From assembly GCF_017643905.1 (NCBI RefSeq), contig NZ_JAEPMO010000004.1, forward strand, positions 1 through 57,536: a DNA stretch of 57,536 bases. Direction: 5' to 3'. Numbering within the stretch: the first letter of the stretch is position 1; the number at the start of each line of letters is the position of its first letter. The notes beneath the pieces were generated by a model that searched no databases, had not been told where the DNA came from, and worked only from the letters and a program-made list of their open reading frames with translations. The position numbers and the translations under genes were made by a program. Below, one piece after another: positions 39,733 to 48,410 of this stretch. This DNA is from Marivita sp. GTDB taxonomy: Bacteria; Pseudomonadota; Alphaproteobacteria; Rhodobacterales; Rhodobacteraceae.

Positions 39733-39812
39733 GCAGGAGGTACTCGTTACTTTTGGGAATTTGAAGCTGCAACGCAGCTATGCAACACTGGTACTACCTC
39801 CTGCTTCTTTTT
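39733..39812 (+). ncRNA. Structured element with anti-Shine-Dalgarno arm before lipA
   Basis: GCAGGAGGTA (39733-39742) pairs perfectly with TACCTCCTGC (39795-39804), and TTCTTTTT follows. The loop contains a second perfect hairpin AGCTGC-AAC-GCAGCT (39765-39779). It lies 69 bp after the DUF6456 stop and 42 bp before lipA. It may simply be a long-loop terminator, but the CCTCC arm and T-run also suit a small RNA 3' end. Confidence 0.4.
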
Positions 39813-39853
39813 ATGTTAGAGGATGCGAAACCTGATTTAGCGGGGAAAAACCG

Positions 39854-40804
39854 TTGCGCGACCTCAAGATACCAGAACAGCGCCACCCGGAAAAAGCCCA
39901 TCGTCCGGACAATGCGCAGCCAAAGAAACCCAGCTGGATTCGTGTAAAAGCGCCCGGTGGCGAAGGGTATAACGAAACCCGTCGCATCATGCGCGAGCAC
40001 AAACTGGTCACGGTCTGCGAAGAGGCGGGCTGTCCCAATGCGGGCGAATGCTGGTCGCAGGGGCACGCCACCATGATGATCATGGGCGAGATTTGCACCC
40101 GCGGCTGCACATTCTGCAACATCGCAACAGGGCGCCCCGATACGCTGGATGCGTTCGAGCCGGGCCGTGTGGCGGATGCGGTGCAAAAGCTCGGCCTGAA
40201 CCACGTCGTCATCACCTCGGTGGATCGCGACGATCTTGACGATGGCGGGGCCGAGCATTTTGCCCAGACCATCCGCGCCATCCGTCACCGGTCGCCCAAT
40301 ACGACGATTGAGATTCTGACGCCGGATTTCCTGAAATGTGGACCTGAGGCGCTGGAAACCGTCGTGGCGGCGCGTCCTGACGTGTTCAACCACAACCTTG
40401 AAACCGTGCCGGGCCTTTATCCCGAAGTGCGCCCCGGTGCGCGGTACTTCCACAGCCTGCGTCTCTTGCAGCGGGTGAAAGAGATCGACCCGTCGATCTT
40501 TACCAAGTCGGGCATCATGGTGGGTCTTGGCGAAAACCGTCAGTCCGTGATGCAGGTGATGGATGACATGCGCGCGGCGGACATCGATTTCCTGACCATT
40601 GGCCAATACCTGCAACCGACACCGAAGCACCATGCGGTAGACCGGTTTGTCACCCCTGAGGAATTCGCAGGCTATGAAAAAGCCGCTTACGGCAAAGGCT
40701 TCTTGATGGTGTCGGCAACCCCGCTCACAAGGTCGTCGTATCACGCCGGGGATGATTTCGCGCGCCTGCGCGCCAATCGCGAAGCAAAGCTGGCCAAGGT
40801 CTGA
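39854..40804 (+). CDS. lipA: Lipoyl synthase
   Basis: A 316-aa radical SAM enzyme that inserts two sulfurs into octanoyl groups on E2 and H proteins. The auxiliary cluster cysteines are in [15 protein letters not shown] (Cys55, 60, 66), the SAM cluster in [16 protein letters not shown] (Cys81, 85, 88), and the C-terminal [10 protein letters not shown] carries the conserved Ser ligand. Starts at TTG 39854 with GGGGAAAA about six bases upstream; no nearby in-frame ATG exists. Convergent with the cytochrome gene. Confidence 0.96.
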   Translation: MRDLKIPEQRHPEKAHRPDNAQPKKPSWIRVKAPGGEGYNETRRIMREHKLVTVCEEAGCPNAGECWSQGHATMMIMGEICTRGCTFCNIATGRPDTLDAFEPGRVADAVQKLGLNHVVITSVDRDDLDDGGAEHFAQTIRAIRHRSPNTTIEILTPDFLKCGPEALETVVAARPDVFNHNLETVPGLYPEVRPGARYFHSLRLLQRVKEIDPSIFTKSGIMVGLGENRQSVMQVMDDMRAADIDFLTIGQYLQPTPKHHAVDRFVTPEEFAGYEKAAYGKGFLMVSATPLTRSSYHAGDDFARLRANREAKLAKV

Positions 40805-40827
40805 TCGATCTTGGTCGCTGACTTAGG

Positions 40828-41709
40828 TCAGGGCAGGGCTTTCAGATAAGCCGCAACTGCCTGGCGGTCGCTGGCGGGCAGTTTGGCGAAATTCTCGATC
40901 ACCGCCACCATGTGACCACCTGCGCTGTCGAAATCGGGCGTAAACCCGGTTTCCAGATAATAGGCGATTTCGGTCGGCTCCCACGTCAGATCAGCGGGCC
41001 GCAGCGATGGGATCGTCCCACGCCCGGTCGGGTTCGGCGCACCACCCAGCCAATTTGCCCGGTTCATGCCGCCCAGAGCATCGCGCGGGGTGTGGCATTC
41101 GCCGCAATGGGCCAACGCCTCGACCAGGTAGCGCCCACGCTCCAGTTCCGGCGTGTCCGCTGTCTGCACCACCCACGTGTCATCCAGATAAAGCAGTTTC
41201 CACACGCCAACCGACCGGCGGATGTTGAACGGAAAGCCCACTTCATGCGGTTGGCTTGGCGTTGCATCAGCCGGAAGCGTTTGCCAATAGGCCCAAAGAT
41301 CGACCACATCCTGATCGTCCATGTGCAGATACGATCCGTACGGGAAAGCCGGGTAATAATGCTGCCCCTCGGGTGAAACGCCCTTTTTCACGGCACTGGC
41401 AAATTCACCCAGCGTCCAGCTTCCGATCCCGGCGTCTGGATGGGGTGAAATGTTGGGTGCGATGAACGTGCCGAAATCGGACTCGAATCTCTGTCCGCCA
41501 GCTAGGATCAGCTTGGCGTCGTCTTTCGCATCGGGCGCCGCGTGGCAGGACGCGCAGCCGGAGGCGATGAAAATGGTTTCACCTTTGGCCGGATCGCTGG
41601 CGCGTCCGGCCAAAGGGCTGTCGTCGATGGGCGTGGCACCCGTTACAAAAAACGCTGCTGCCGCAAGGGCAGCGAGCCCCAAAGCTCCTAGACCCAAACC
41701 ACGCCGCAT
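40828..41709 (-). CDS. Di-heme c-type cytochrome
   Basis: A 293-aa exported cytochrome c with two heme sites, ASGCASCHAAPDA in the N-terminal domain and LAHCGECHTPRDAL in the C-terminal one. The N-terminal GLGALGLAALAAAAFFVTGA is a signal or anchor. Two tandem cytochrome c domains of this type often accept electrons from periplasmic dehydrogenases, but none lies nearby. The ATG at 41707-41709 is used; a GTG two codons upstream is possible. It follows the cytochrome c556-like gene by nine bp. Confidence 0.88.
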   Translation of the reverse strand: MRRGLGLGALGLAALAAAAFFVTGATPIDDSPLAGRASDPAKGETIFIASGCASCHAAPDAKDDAKLILAGGQRFESDFGTFIAPNISPHPDAGIGSWTLGEFASAVKKGVSPEGQHYYPAFPYGSYLHMDDQDVVDLWAYWQTLPADATPSQPHEVGFPFNIRRSVGVWKLLYLDDTWVVQTADTPELERGRYLVEALAHCGECHTPRDALGGMNRANWLGGAPNPTGRGTIPSLRPADLTWEPTEIAYYLETGFTPDFDSAGGHMVAVIENFAKLPASDRQAVAAYLKALP

Positions 41710-41718
41710 CGCCACAGA

Positions 41719-42183
41719 TCAGTTCGCCGGAGCGCGGTACGTGTCGTGACAGGCTTTGCAAGCGCCCCCGACTTGCCCCATCACAGGACCAAGCCCTTCA
41801 ACACCACCCGCTGCGGCGGCCTGAATGGCTTTCGCGGCGGTTCCGAAATCGCCCCATTTGGCGAGGAAGTCATCGTTCTGCTCCCAGATGTTCGGCTGCG
41901 CGCGGGTGCCTTCGATGGCCATGTTGTCCGACCCGGCCGGCCACATTGGCGCTTGCTGGATCATCGACACGGCGACAAGCGTGTCGGCAGCGGCCTGTGC
42001 GGCTTCTGCGTTGTACTCGCTCTTGCCCTGCGCCATGTCGCCAATGATGCCAAGGTTGATCGCCATGATCCGGAACTGTCCTTGGCGTGCTTTCAGCTGA
42101 GCTGAAAAGTCGCTTTGTGCATAAGCGGCGGTTCCGCATGCCAATGCAGCGAATGCAACAGCAAAAGTGAGGTGTTTCTTCAT
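41719..42183 (-). CDS. Cytochrome c556/c'-type protein
   Basis: A 154-aa exported four-helix cytochrome. The signal peptide is KKHLTFAVAFAALACGTAAY before AQSDF; heme attaches at the C-terminus in GGACKACHDTYRAPAN, as in class II cytochromes c' and c556. The ATG at 42181-42183 has AGGGAG upstream. It forms a two-gene operon with the di-heme cytochrome and is divergent from a LysR gene, which may regulate it. Confidence 0.9.
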   Translation of the reverse strand: MKKHLTFAVAFAALACGTAAYAQSDFSAQLKARQGQFRIMAINLGIIGDMAQGKSEYNAEAAQAAADTLVAVSMIQQAPMWPAGSDNMAIEGTRAQPNIWEQNDDFLAKWGDFGTAAKAIQAAAAGGVEGLGPVMGQVGGACKACHDTYRAPAN

Positions 42184-42280
42184 CAATTCATACTCCCTGA
42201 AATTTGAATGATCTTAGACGTAGTATGCCTCGCCCAAGTCACAAATTAATTGTTAGAAATTGCAAAAGGGGTCGGCATAC

Positions 42281-43177
42281 ATGCACAAGCTGAACTGGGA
42301 TGATCTGAGGTACGTTCTGGCTGTCGCTGACACAGGGTCAGTGAACGCAGCGGCCAAAGTCCTTGGCGTAAATCACGCCACCGTTCTGCGCCGCATCGCT
42401 TCTTTCGAAGAGACCTGTGGAGGGCCGGTGTTCGAACGGGACCGCAGTGGTTATCGGTTGCGCCCGAACCGCGCCCCGGTGATCGAGGCGGCGCGTCTTG
42501 CGGCCCAGCATGTCAGCAAGGCCGAAGCCCTGATGCACGGCAATACCAGTCAGGTCGGCAAGATGCTGCGCATCACCTCGACGGACACGTTCTGTCAGAC
42601 CGTACTGGCGTGGATCTATCCGGCGCTGGCCCGCCGGATGCTGCCGGATCGCCTTGGCTACCTGTGCTCGAATGCGCATCTCGACATGGCGCGGCTGCAT
42701 GCGGATGTAGCCTTGCGGCCGGCGATGGTGTTGCCTGACGATCTGATCGGCCGCAAACTGACCGAGATGCGCTTCAGCGTCTATGCCAAGGCCAACCGGC
42801 GCGAGGCGCAGGGATGGCTGGGCATGTCCGGAGCCTTGGAGCGATCCGGCCCGGCGCAATGGCTGACCCGCGAAATAAATCCGTCCGAGATTGTCGGAAA
42901 TGCCGACAGTTTTTGCCTGCTGGCGCAGATGACCGCTAAAAGCAATGCGCAGACAATCCTGCCTTGTCTGCTTGGTGACGCCGCGCCTGACCTTGTCCGT
43001 GTAGAGAACGTGGCTCCGGATTTCCATGTTCCGGTCTGGGTCGCATGCCACCGCGATCTGGCGGGCAGCGAACGCCTTCAAAGGTTGATGGACGCGATGG
43101 AGAAACTGCTCCAGCCTCACATCCCGGCGATTGCGGGCGAAGCTCTCTGTGTCCCAAAGGCCTCGGGTGGGCGCTAG
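42281..43177 (+). CDS. LysR family transcriptional regulator
   Basis: A 298-aa LysR-type regulator. The winged HTH is DDLRYVLAVADTGSVNAAAK then VLGVNHATVLRRIASFEE, and the rest is a substrate-binding-like effector domain with a Cys-rich stretch (SFCLLAQMTAKSNAQTILPC). The ATG at 42281 is preceded by AAAAGGGG; upstream Met codons are less likely. Its divergent position suggests control of the cytochrome pair. The stop overlaps the convergent small gene by four bases. Confidence 0.9.
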   Translation: MHKLNWDDLRYVLAVADTGSVNAAAKVLGVNHATVLRRIASFEETCGGPVFERDRSGYRLRPNRAPVIEAARLAAQHVSKAEALMHGNTSQVGKMLRITSTDTFCQTVLAWIYPALARRMLPDRLGYLCSNAHLDMARLHADVALRPAMVLPDDLIGRKLTEMRFSVYAKANRREAQGWLGMSGALERSGPAQWLTREINPSEIVGNADSFCLLAQMTAKSNAQTILPCLLGDAAPDLVRVENVAPDFHVPVWVACHRDLAGSERLQRLMDAMEKLLQPHIPAIAGEALCVPKASGGR

Positions 43178-43360
43178 CGCAGAACCCGGTTCGGCACGCG
43201 TTCGGCCTCTAGCGACATCCAGTCTGGCCAGCCGACCCATGTTTTTTATGGCAAACAGCACAAGACAAACGGCAATCACCGCGCACACAAGCTTCACGCG
43301 CGCCGGGTTGGGCGGGTTGCGCGCCCAGTGTGCCATCCGCAAAAGATGTTGCCAGTTCAC
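43174..43360 (-). pseudogene. Frameshifted small membrane protein downstream of hpt
   Basis: The GTG at 43358-43360 overlaps the hpt stop. Reading gives [20 protein letters not shown] then RVKLVCAVIAVCLVLFAI, a single membrane span. Past an A6 run (T6 at 43242-43247 on the plus strand) the original frame continues aimlessly, but the frame shifted by one base reads VGWPDWMSLEAERVPNRVLR and a TAG at 43174-43176. Removing one A gives a 61-aa protein, and I recall this NPP...GWPDW layout as a conserved Rhodobacterales small protein. It is either a real frameshift or a homopolymer error in the assembly. Confidence 0.7.
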
Positions 43361-43899
43361 GCCTCGGGAAACCGAACCTTCCCGATATATGGCAGGTTAC
43401 GATTGCGCTGTGCGTAATCGATGCCATAGCCGACCACGAATTCATCCGGGATCGAAAACCCGATCCAATCGGCCGCCACATCAGCTTCGCGTCGAGACGG
43501 CTTGTCGAGCAGAGCAATCGTCCGCAACCGCCCCGGATTGCGCGATTCGAGCAGCCCCACCACGTGTTTTAGCGTATGTCCGGTGTCGACGATGTCTTCG
43601 ACCACCAGCACATCCCGCCCTTCGATCTGGCCGCGCAGGTCTTTGAGAATCCGCACCTCGCGGCTTGATTCCATCGCATCGCCATACGACGACGCCTCAA
43701 GAAAATCGACCTCGACCGGCAGGTCCAGTTCGCGCACCAGATCAGCGATGAACACGAAGCTGCCGCGCAGCAGACCGACGACCACCAGCTTGTTGGTGTC
43801 GCGGAATTCTTCCTTGATGGCGTGTGACAATTCCTCGATCCGGGCGGCAATGGCCTTGGCCGAGATCATTTCGTCGATGACATATGGACGCTTTGACAT
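43357..43899 (-). CDS. hpt: Hypoxanthine phosphoribosyltransferase
   Basis: A 180-aa purine salvage enzyme that makes IMP (and GMP) from base and PRPP. The PRPP-binding motif is [18 protein letters not shown] at about residues 95-112; [20 protein letters not shown] is the first conserved strand-loop, and [18 protein letters not shown] the flexible C-terminal part. Start ATG 43897-43899; a longer frame overlaps the divergent ratA-type gene. Its stop overlaps the small gene downstream. Confidence 0.95.
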   Translation of the reverse strand: MSKRPYVIDEMISAKAIAARIEELSHAIKEEFRDTNKLVVVGLLRGSFVFIADLVRELDLPVEVDFLEASSYGDAMESSREVRILKDLRGQIEGRDVLVVEDIVDTGHTLKHVVGLLESRNPGRLRTIALLDKPSRREADVAADWIGFSIPDEFVVGYGIDYAQRNRNLPYIGKVRFPEA

Positions 43900-43971
43900 A
43901 GGTTTCCCTTGATTTTTCGCGCGCACAATACGACATCCCCCGCCACTGTCACGGTCAAAACAAAAAAGCAG

Positions 43972-44415
43972 ATGCCCACACATTCCGAAACCCGCACCCT
44001 GCCGTACACGGCGCAACAGATGTACGATCTGGTCGCGGACGTGGCGAATTACCCGAGGTTTCTGCCTTGGACCGCCGCCGCGCGAATCCGCTCGCGCGAG
44101 GATCGGGGCGATCACGAGGAAATGCTGGCGGATCTGGTGATCAGCTTCAAAGTGTTCCGCGAACGGTTCGGCAGCCGGGTGGTGCTGTGGCCGGAGCAAC
44201 AGAAGATCGACACCGAATATCTGGATGGCCCGTTCCGTCACATGCATTCGAACTGGGCGTTCAAGGATGTGGATGGGGGTGTCGAGGTGACGTTCTTCGT
44301 CGATTTCGAATTCAAGAACCGCATCCTGCAGGGCGCGGCAGGCATGTTCTTTTACGAAGCCATGCAACGCATCGTCCGTGCTTTTGAGCGTCGCGCAGCA
44401 GAGCTTTACAGCTGA
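43972..44415 (+). CDS. COQ10/RatA family START-like protein
   Basis: A 147-aa protein of the SRPBCC/START fold. [20 protein letters not shown] is the signature helix-loop of COQ10/RatA proteins, and the C-terminal amphipathic helix is [20 protein letters not shown]. Coq10 binds ubiquinone and aids its function; RatA in E. coli is described as blocking 70S assembly. For an alphaproteobacterium the quinone role is likelier. ATG at 43972. The gene diverges from hpt and ends at a bidirectional terminator. Confidence 0.88.
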   Translation: MPTHSETRTLPYTAQQMYDLVADVANYPRFLPWTAAARIRSREDRGDHEEMLADLVISFKVFRERFGSRVVLWPEQQKIDTEYLDGPFRHMHSNWAFKDVDGGVEVTFFVDFEFKNRILQGAAGMFFYEAMQRIVRAFERRAAELYS

Positions 44416-44422
44416 AACGCAA

Positions 44423-44446
44423 AAAGCGGGCTGTGACGCCCGCTTT
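44423..44446. terminator. Bidirectional terminator between COQ10-type gene and amtB
   Basis: AAAGCGGGC (44423-44431) pairs perfectly with GCCCGCTTT (44438-44446) around TGTGAC. On the plus strand CCGTTTTG follows; on the minus strand a run of five T follows. It lies between two convergent genes. Confidence 0.88.
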
Positions 44447-44469
44447 CCGTTTTGATGTTCATGCTGAAA

Positions 44470-45648
44470 TCAGGAGGCGTGGTCGTAGGCCCGTTCGCCG
44501 TGCACCATGATGTCGAGCCCCGAATTCTCGGTCTCCGCATCGACCCGCAGCGGCGTGATGGCTTTGACCACCAGCACGAGAACCACCGTCACCACCACGG
44601 AGAACACCCCGACAATCGCCAATGATCCCAACTGCGCGGCAAAGCTGCCTGCTCCGAAGGCGGCGATCATGATCGTGCCGAAGATGCCGCCCACGCCGTG
44701 GACTGCGAACACGTCCAGCGTGTCGTCGATCTTGAGCATGTTGCGGATCAGGTTCACGGCTTCCTGACACAGCACACCCGCGATGGCCCCGATGATCAGC
44801 GCCTCAATCGGGCCGACAAAGCCCGAAGCCGGGGTGATCGACGCCAGACCCGCAATCGTACCGGTGACCATGCCCACAAGCGACGCCTTGCCGAACTTCA
44901 CCTTTTCCCAAAGCGCCCATGTCAGCGACGCAGTCGCGGCCGAGATATGCGTGACCGTCAGCGCCATCGCGGCACCGCCATCTGCAGCCAATTGCGACCC
45001 GCCATTGAAGCCAAACCAGCCAACCCAGAGCATTGCTGCACCCAGCATCACATAGCCGGGATTGTGGGGCGGGGTGACGCGATTCTTGCGCGGCCCAAGG
45101 AACACCGCGATGATCAGCGCGGCGATGCCCGCAGTTTCGTGAACCACGATGCCGCCCGCAAAGTCGCGCACACCGGTTTCGCCGAAGCTTCCGCCGTCAG
45201 CAAGAAACCCGCCGCCCCAGACCCAATGCACCACCGGCGCGTAGCACAGCAGCATCCACAGCGCCGAGAAAAGCAGGACAAAGCCAAAACCCACCCGTTC
45301 GACATAGGCACCAACGATCAGCGCCGGGGTGATGATGGCGAAGGTCATCTGGAAGGCGAAGAACAGAACCTCGGGCAACGTGCCTGACAGATCGTCAGTT
45401 CCGACGCCCATCAGGAACATCTTGCCCAAGCCGCCCCAGTAGGCGTTGCCATCACCAAACGCGATGGAATAGCCGAGGCCGAGCCACAGAACGCTCATCA
45501 AACAGGCAATTGCATAACAGTGCATGAACACGCTCAGCACATTTCGTGCCCGCACCAGTCCCCCGTAAAACAGGGCAAGCCCCGGTAGCGTCATGAAGAG
45601 AACAAGCGCTGTTGCCACGATTATCCAGGCCGTATCGGCTCCGTTCAT
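44470..45648 (-). CDS. amtB: Ammonium transporter AmtB
   Basis: A 392-aa polytopic ammonium channel with about 11 membrane segments. The pore histidines are in GGIVVHETAGIAALI and DVFAVHGVGGIFGTI; GYVMLGAAMLWVGWFGFNGG is the family block. The ATG at 45646-45648 is preferred because AAAGG then lies eleven bases upstream; the ATG three codons earlier sits too close to it. It has no adjacent glnK, the usual PII partner, which must be elsewhere. Nitrogen control is likely given ntrBC 3 kb away. Confidence 0.94.
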   Translation of the reverse strand: MNGADTAWIIVATALVLFMTLPGLALFYGGLVRARNVLSVFMHCYAIACLMSVLWLGLGYSIAFGDGNAYWGGLGKMFLMGVGTDDLSGTLPEVLFFAFQMTFAIITPALIVGAYVERVGFGFVLLFSALWMLLCYAPVVHWVWGGGFLADGGSFGETGVRDFAGGIVVHETAGIAALIIAVFLGPRKNRVTPPHNPGYVMLGAAMLWVGWFGFNGGSQLAADGGAAMALTVTHISAATASLTWALWEKVKFGKASLVGMVTGTIAGLASITPASGFVGPIEALIIGAIAGVLCQEAVNLIRNMLKIDDTLDVFAVHGVGGIFGTIMIAAFGAGSFAAQLGSLAIVGVFSVVVTVVLVLVVKAITPLRVDAETENSGLDIMVHGERAYDHAS

Positions 45649-45743
45649 CTGTCCCATCCTTTGATTTGGCGTTGTTGCGCGAGGTCAAAGCGGATCAGGT
45701 TCGCGGAAAAAAGAGGCAAAACTGCAAACAGACTGCCCGAAAT

Positions 45744-45757
45744 TCATGCAGACATGA
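45744..45757. promoter_or_regulatory. Dyad in the amtB upstream region
   Basis: TCATG-CAGA-CATGA is a perfect inverted repeat about 96 bp before the amtB start, in an A+T-rich stretch. It could be an operator; I cannot link it to NtrC. Confidence 0.3.
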
Positions 45758-45805
45758 TTTTGTTTAAATATTGTGCAAAAAGCAGCGCGTTTGCGCAATA
45801 AAGCG

Positions 45806-46285
45806 TCACAACTTGCGCAGCGCTGCGGCCAACAAAGACAGTGCCTCGTCCCTTGCAGCCGCCCGGACATTGGCCCGGCCAAGCGCGCCGAAGTCGATGG
45901 TTTTCGTCTGGACGCCCTGCGTCGTCGCCAGCCCGAAACAGACGCGCCCCTCGGGTTTGAACTCCGACCCGCCGGGTCCTGCGATTCCGCTGATCGACAC
46001 CGCCACATCGGCCTGCGCCGCAGCCAACGCCCCCAGCGCCATTTCCCGGGCAACCTCTTCCGACACCGCGCCATGGGCCTCCAGCGTGGCAGTCGACACG
46101 CCCAGTATCTCGACTTTCGCTTGGTTCGAGTAGGTCACGAATCCCCGCTCGAACACCGCCGACGATCCGGCCACATCGGTGATCGCGGCTGCGACCATGC
46201 CGCCTGTGCAGCTTTCGGCGGTCGTCACCGTCGCGCCCGCCGCATCGGCCAGCTGCAACAGCTCTTCCGCCAAAGCCAAGGTCAC
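45806..46285 (-). CDS. CinA-family nicotinamide-nucleotide amidohydrolase (PncC type)
   Basis: A 159-aa single-domain CinA C-terminal protein. TVTTAESCTGGMVAAAITDV carries the catalytic Ser and neighbouring residues of PncC, and VSISGIAGPGGSEFKPEGRV the phosphate-binding segment. PncC converts NMN to nicotinate mononucleotide in NAD recycling. The N-terminal domain of full CinA is absent. It starts at GTG 46283-46285, overlapping the pgpA stop. Third gene of the ispF-pgpA-cinA operon. Confidence 0.88.
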   Translation of the reverse strand: MTLALAEELLQLADAAGATVTTAESCTGGMVAAAITDVAGSSAVFERGFVTYSNQAKVEILGVSTATLEAHGAVSEEVAREMALGALAAAQADVAVSISGIAGPGGSEFKPEGRVCFGLATTQGVQTKTIDFGALGRANVRAAARDEALSLLAAALRKL

Positions 46286-46770
46286 ATCAGCACCAGATGG
46301 AACAGCGCCGCCAAGGCCGCCACACCGATGGCTGCGAACACACCCGCGATCACGTCGTCCAGCATCACACCCAACGCGTCGCCGCGGGCATCGGCCCGTC
46401 CCACCAGCCAAGGCTTCCAGATGTCGAACAGCCGGAACAGCACAAAGGCCGCGATCCAGCCGGGATACAGCGCGAGCAGGTCCGCCGACATGCGCGACGC
46501 CCCGTAAGCCACTGGAAACAGAGCGATCCACTGGCCCACCACTTCGTCCACGACGATGTAGGACGGGTCGTGATCCTCTTGCTCTTTGGTGATCTCGCGC
46601 GTCGCGATCCAGCCGGACATGAAGACAAAGAAGGTCAGGTTCACCAAAAGCCAGAACCCGCCGATCGACAGAACCGCGTAAGCGACGGGCAGGGCCGCCA
46701 AGGACCCCCACGTGCCGGGGGCGGGCTTGAGATACCCAACACCAAAAAAGGTTGCGATCAGCTTGTTCAT
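46282..46770 (-). CDS. pgpA: Phosphatidylglycerophosphatase A
   Basis: A 162-aa membrane phosphatase that makes phosphatidylglycerol. Features: [40 protein letters not shown] and [20 protein letters not shown] followed by [13 protein letters not shown], the Asp/Lys-rich family motifs. About four membrane segments. The ATG at 46768-46770 overlaps the ispF stop (ATGA), which settles the start. Operon with ispF and cinA. Confidence 0.93.
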   Translation of the reverse strand: MNKLIATFFGVGYLKPAPGTWGSLAALPVAYAVLSIGGFWLLVNLTFFVFMSGWIATREITKEQEDHDPSYIVVDEVVGQWIALFPVAYGASRMSADLLALYPGWIAAFVLFRLFDIWKPWLVGRADARGDALGVMLDDVIAGVFAAIGVAALAALFHLVLM

Positions 46771-47246
46771 GCCGACACCAGTGCGGCCGTTGCCAGCGCC
46801 GCGATCCCTTCGCCGCGCCCGGTGAAGCCCAGTTTCTCGGATGTGGTCGCCTTGACCGAAATATCCGCGACCGGCAGATCCATGATGTCGGCCAACGCCG
46901 CTCGCATCGCGTCGGCATGGGGGCCGATCTTGGGGAATTCGCAGACCAGCGTGCAATCCACGTTGCTGATCACGAATCCTGCATCCCGCGCCATTTGAAC
47001 CGCGTGTCTGAGGAAAATCTCGCTCGCGGCCCCCTTCCACTGCGGGTCCGAGGGCGGGAAGTGGCGGCCAATATCGCCCGCCGCCAGCGCGCCATAGATC
47101 GCATCGGTGATCGCGTGCATCCCGACATCGGCATCGGAATGCCCGACAAGCCCTTGATCATGGGGAACTTTTGCACCGCACAGAACGACATGATCGCCCG
47201 GCCCGAACTTGTGAACATCATAGCCATTGCCAAGCCGAACTTTCAT
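46767..47246 (-). CDS. ispF: 2-C-methyl-D-erythritol 2,4-cyclodiphosphate synthase
   Basis: A 159-aa MEP-pathway enzyme. The zinc site is formed by [12 protein letters not shown] and the His of [39 protein letters not shown] is the C-terminal signature. The ATG at 47244-47246 has AAGGG eight bases upstream; a GTG two codons earlier is the alternative. IspF stands alone: no IspD domain or gene precedes it, although the two are often fused or adjacent in alphaproteobacteria. Confidence 0.95.
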   Translation of the reverse strand: MKVRLGNGYDVHKFGPGDHVVLCGAKVPHDQGLVGHSDADVGMHAITDAIYGALAAGDIGRHFPPSDPQWKGAASEIFLRHAVQMARDAGFVISNVDCTLVCEFPKIGPHADAMRAALADIMDLPVADISVKATTSEKLGFTGRGEGIAALATAALVSA

Positions 47247-47317
47247 CTGCACATCCCTTGAAATCGTAGCGCCTGTCTAAGGTCTGTCCGGTGGCTGTGC
47301 AATCTCCCCCGGCTGCT

Positions 47318-47334
47318 TGCCTAATAATTAGGCA
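47318..47334. promoter_or_regulatory. 17-base palindrome between ispF and dusB
   Basis: TGCCTAAT-A-ATTAGGCA is a perfect inverted repeat in the divergent spacer, 71 bp before ispF and 92 bp before dusB. It has the form of a repressor operator for either direction. Confidence 0.5.
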
Positions 47335-47426
47335 TGTGCGTTTTGTTGGTCTGTTTTTCAGGCTATTATCATTGAATGGCATGCGACCACAGCGTAGCTC
47401 AAATTCATCAATCAAGGATTGCAGCG

Positions 47427-48410
47427 GTGACACCGTCGGTTCCACTAAACCTGATTTCGCCTCCCGTGATGCTGGCACCGCTTGCCGGCATCACCGATCT
47501 GCCGTTCCGCACGCTGGTGTCGGGCTTCGGGGCTGGCCGCGTCGTGTCCGAAATGATCGCGAGCGGGGAATTCCTGACCGCGCGCCCGGGTACACGCGAA
47601 AAGGCGGAATTGGGGGCAGGGATCGCCAACACCTCTGTTCAACTGGCAGGCCGCACCCCCGAGGCGATGGCCGAAGCGGCGCGGATGGTCGAGGGCATGG
47701 GCGCGCAGGTGATCGACATCAACATGGGCTGCCCCGCAAAAAAGGTCGTGGGTGGCTATTCCGGCTCGGCGCTCCTGCGCGATCTCGACCACGCCTGTCG
47801 ACTGATCGAGGCAGTGGTGGGCGCTGTGAATGTTCCTGTCACTCTCAAAACGCGGCTGGGATGGGACGACGCAACGCACAACGCCGCCGAACTGGCGCAG
47901 CGCGCCGAAGCGCTGGGAATCGCGATGATCGTCATTCACGGCCGCACCCGTTGTCAGTTCTACAAGGGTCACGCAGACTGGGCCGCCATTCTGCAGATCA
48001 AGGACGCGGTGTCGATCCCGGTCATCGCCAATGGCGATATCGTGGACACCGCCACGGCGCGCAAAGCGCTTGCGCAAAGCGGTGCGGACGGCGTGATGGT
48101 GGGTCGCGGGTCGCAGGGCAAACCTTGGGTTTTGGCGCAGATCGCGGCGGACATCTTTGGCACGCCCAAGCCGGACATCCCCAAAGGCCGCGCGCTCGTG
48201 GACATGGTGGCCGGTCACTACGAAGCGATGCTTGATTTCTACGGCGCTGATCTTGGCAACCGCGTCGCGCGCAAACATCTGGGCTGGTACATGGACGACG
48301 CGGGAACCGCGCCGACCCTGCGCAAGTCGATCCTGACCGCCGAAGCCGCGAAAGACGTCCTCTCTGCCTTGCCGGACGCGCTTTTGACAGATGTGAGGCA
48401 AGCTGCATGA
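47427..48410 (+). CDS. dusB: tRNA dihydrouridine synthase DusB (NifR3)
   Basis: A 327-aa flavoenzyme that reduces uridines in the tRNA D-loop. The FMN barrel starts LISPPVMLAPLAGITDLPFR; the catalytic Cys lies in VIDINMGCPAKKVVGGYSG, and IHGRTRCQFYKGHADWAAI and DGVMVGRGSQGKPW bind FMN and RNA. The GTG at 47427 is preceded by AAGGA eight bases upstream, which is better than the ATG at 47376. As in other alphaproteobacteria it leads the ntrBC operon, with an ATGA overlap to ntrB. Confidence 0.94.
   Translation: MTPSVPLNLISPPVMLAPLAGITDLPFRTLVSGFGAGRVVSEMIASGEFLTARPGTREKAELGAGIANTSVQLAGRTPEAMAEAARMVEGMGAQVIDINMGCPAKKVVGGYSGSALLRDLDHACRLIEAVVGAVNVPVTLKTRLGWDDATHNAAELAQRAEALGIAMIVIHGRTRCQFYKGHADWAAILQIKDAVSIPVIANGDIVDTATARKALAQSGADGVMVGRGSQGKPWVLAQIAADIFGTPKPDIPKGRALVDMVAGHYEAMLDFYGADLGNRVARKHLGWYMDDAGTAPTLRKSILTAEAAKDVLSALPDALLTDVRQAA

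Noticed and set aside
40818-40831. Terminator between lipA and the di-heme cytochrome gene
   Set aside because: CTGAC-TTAG-GTCAG is a short stem overlapping the cytochrome stop and has no T-run.
43240-43255. Programmed -1 frameshift at A AAA AAC
   Set aside because: The heptamer is in phase for -1 slipping, but that frame ends after about ten residues without the GWPDW tail; the coherent product needs the opposite shift.
42338-43357. Long open frame antisense to the LysR gene
   Set aside because: It is the unshifted continuation of the small broken gene and a shadow of the LysR coding sequence, with no independent signals.
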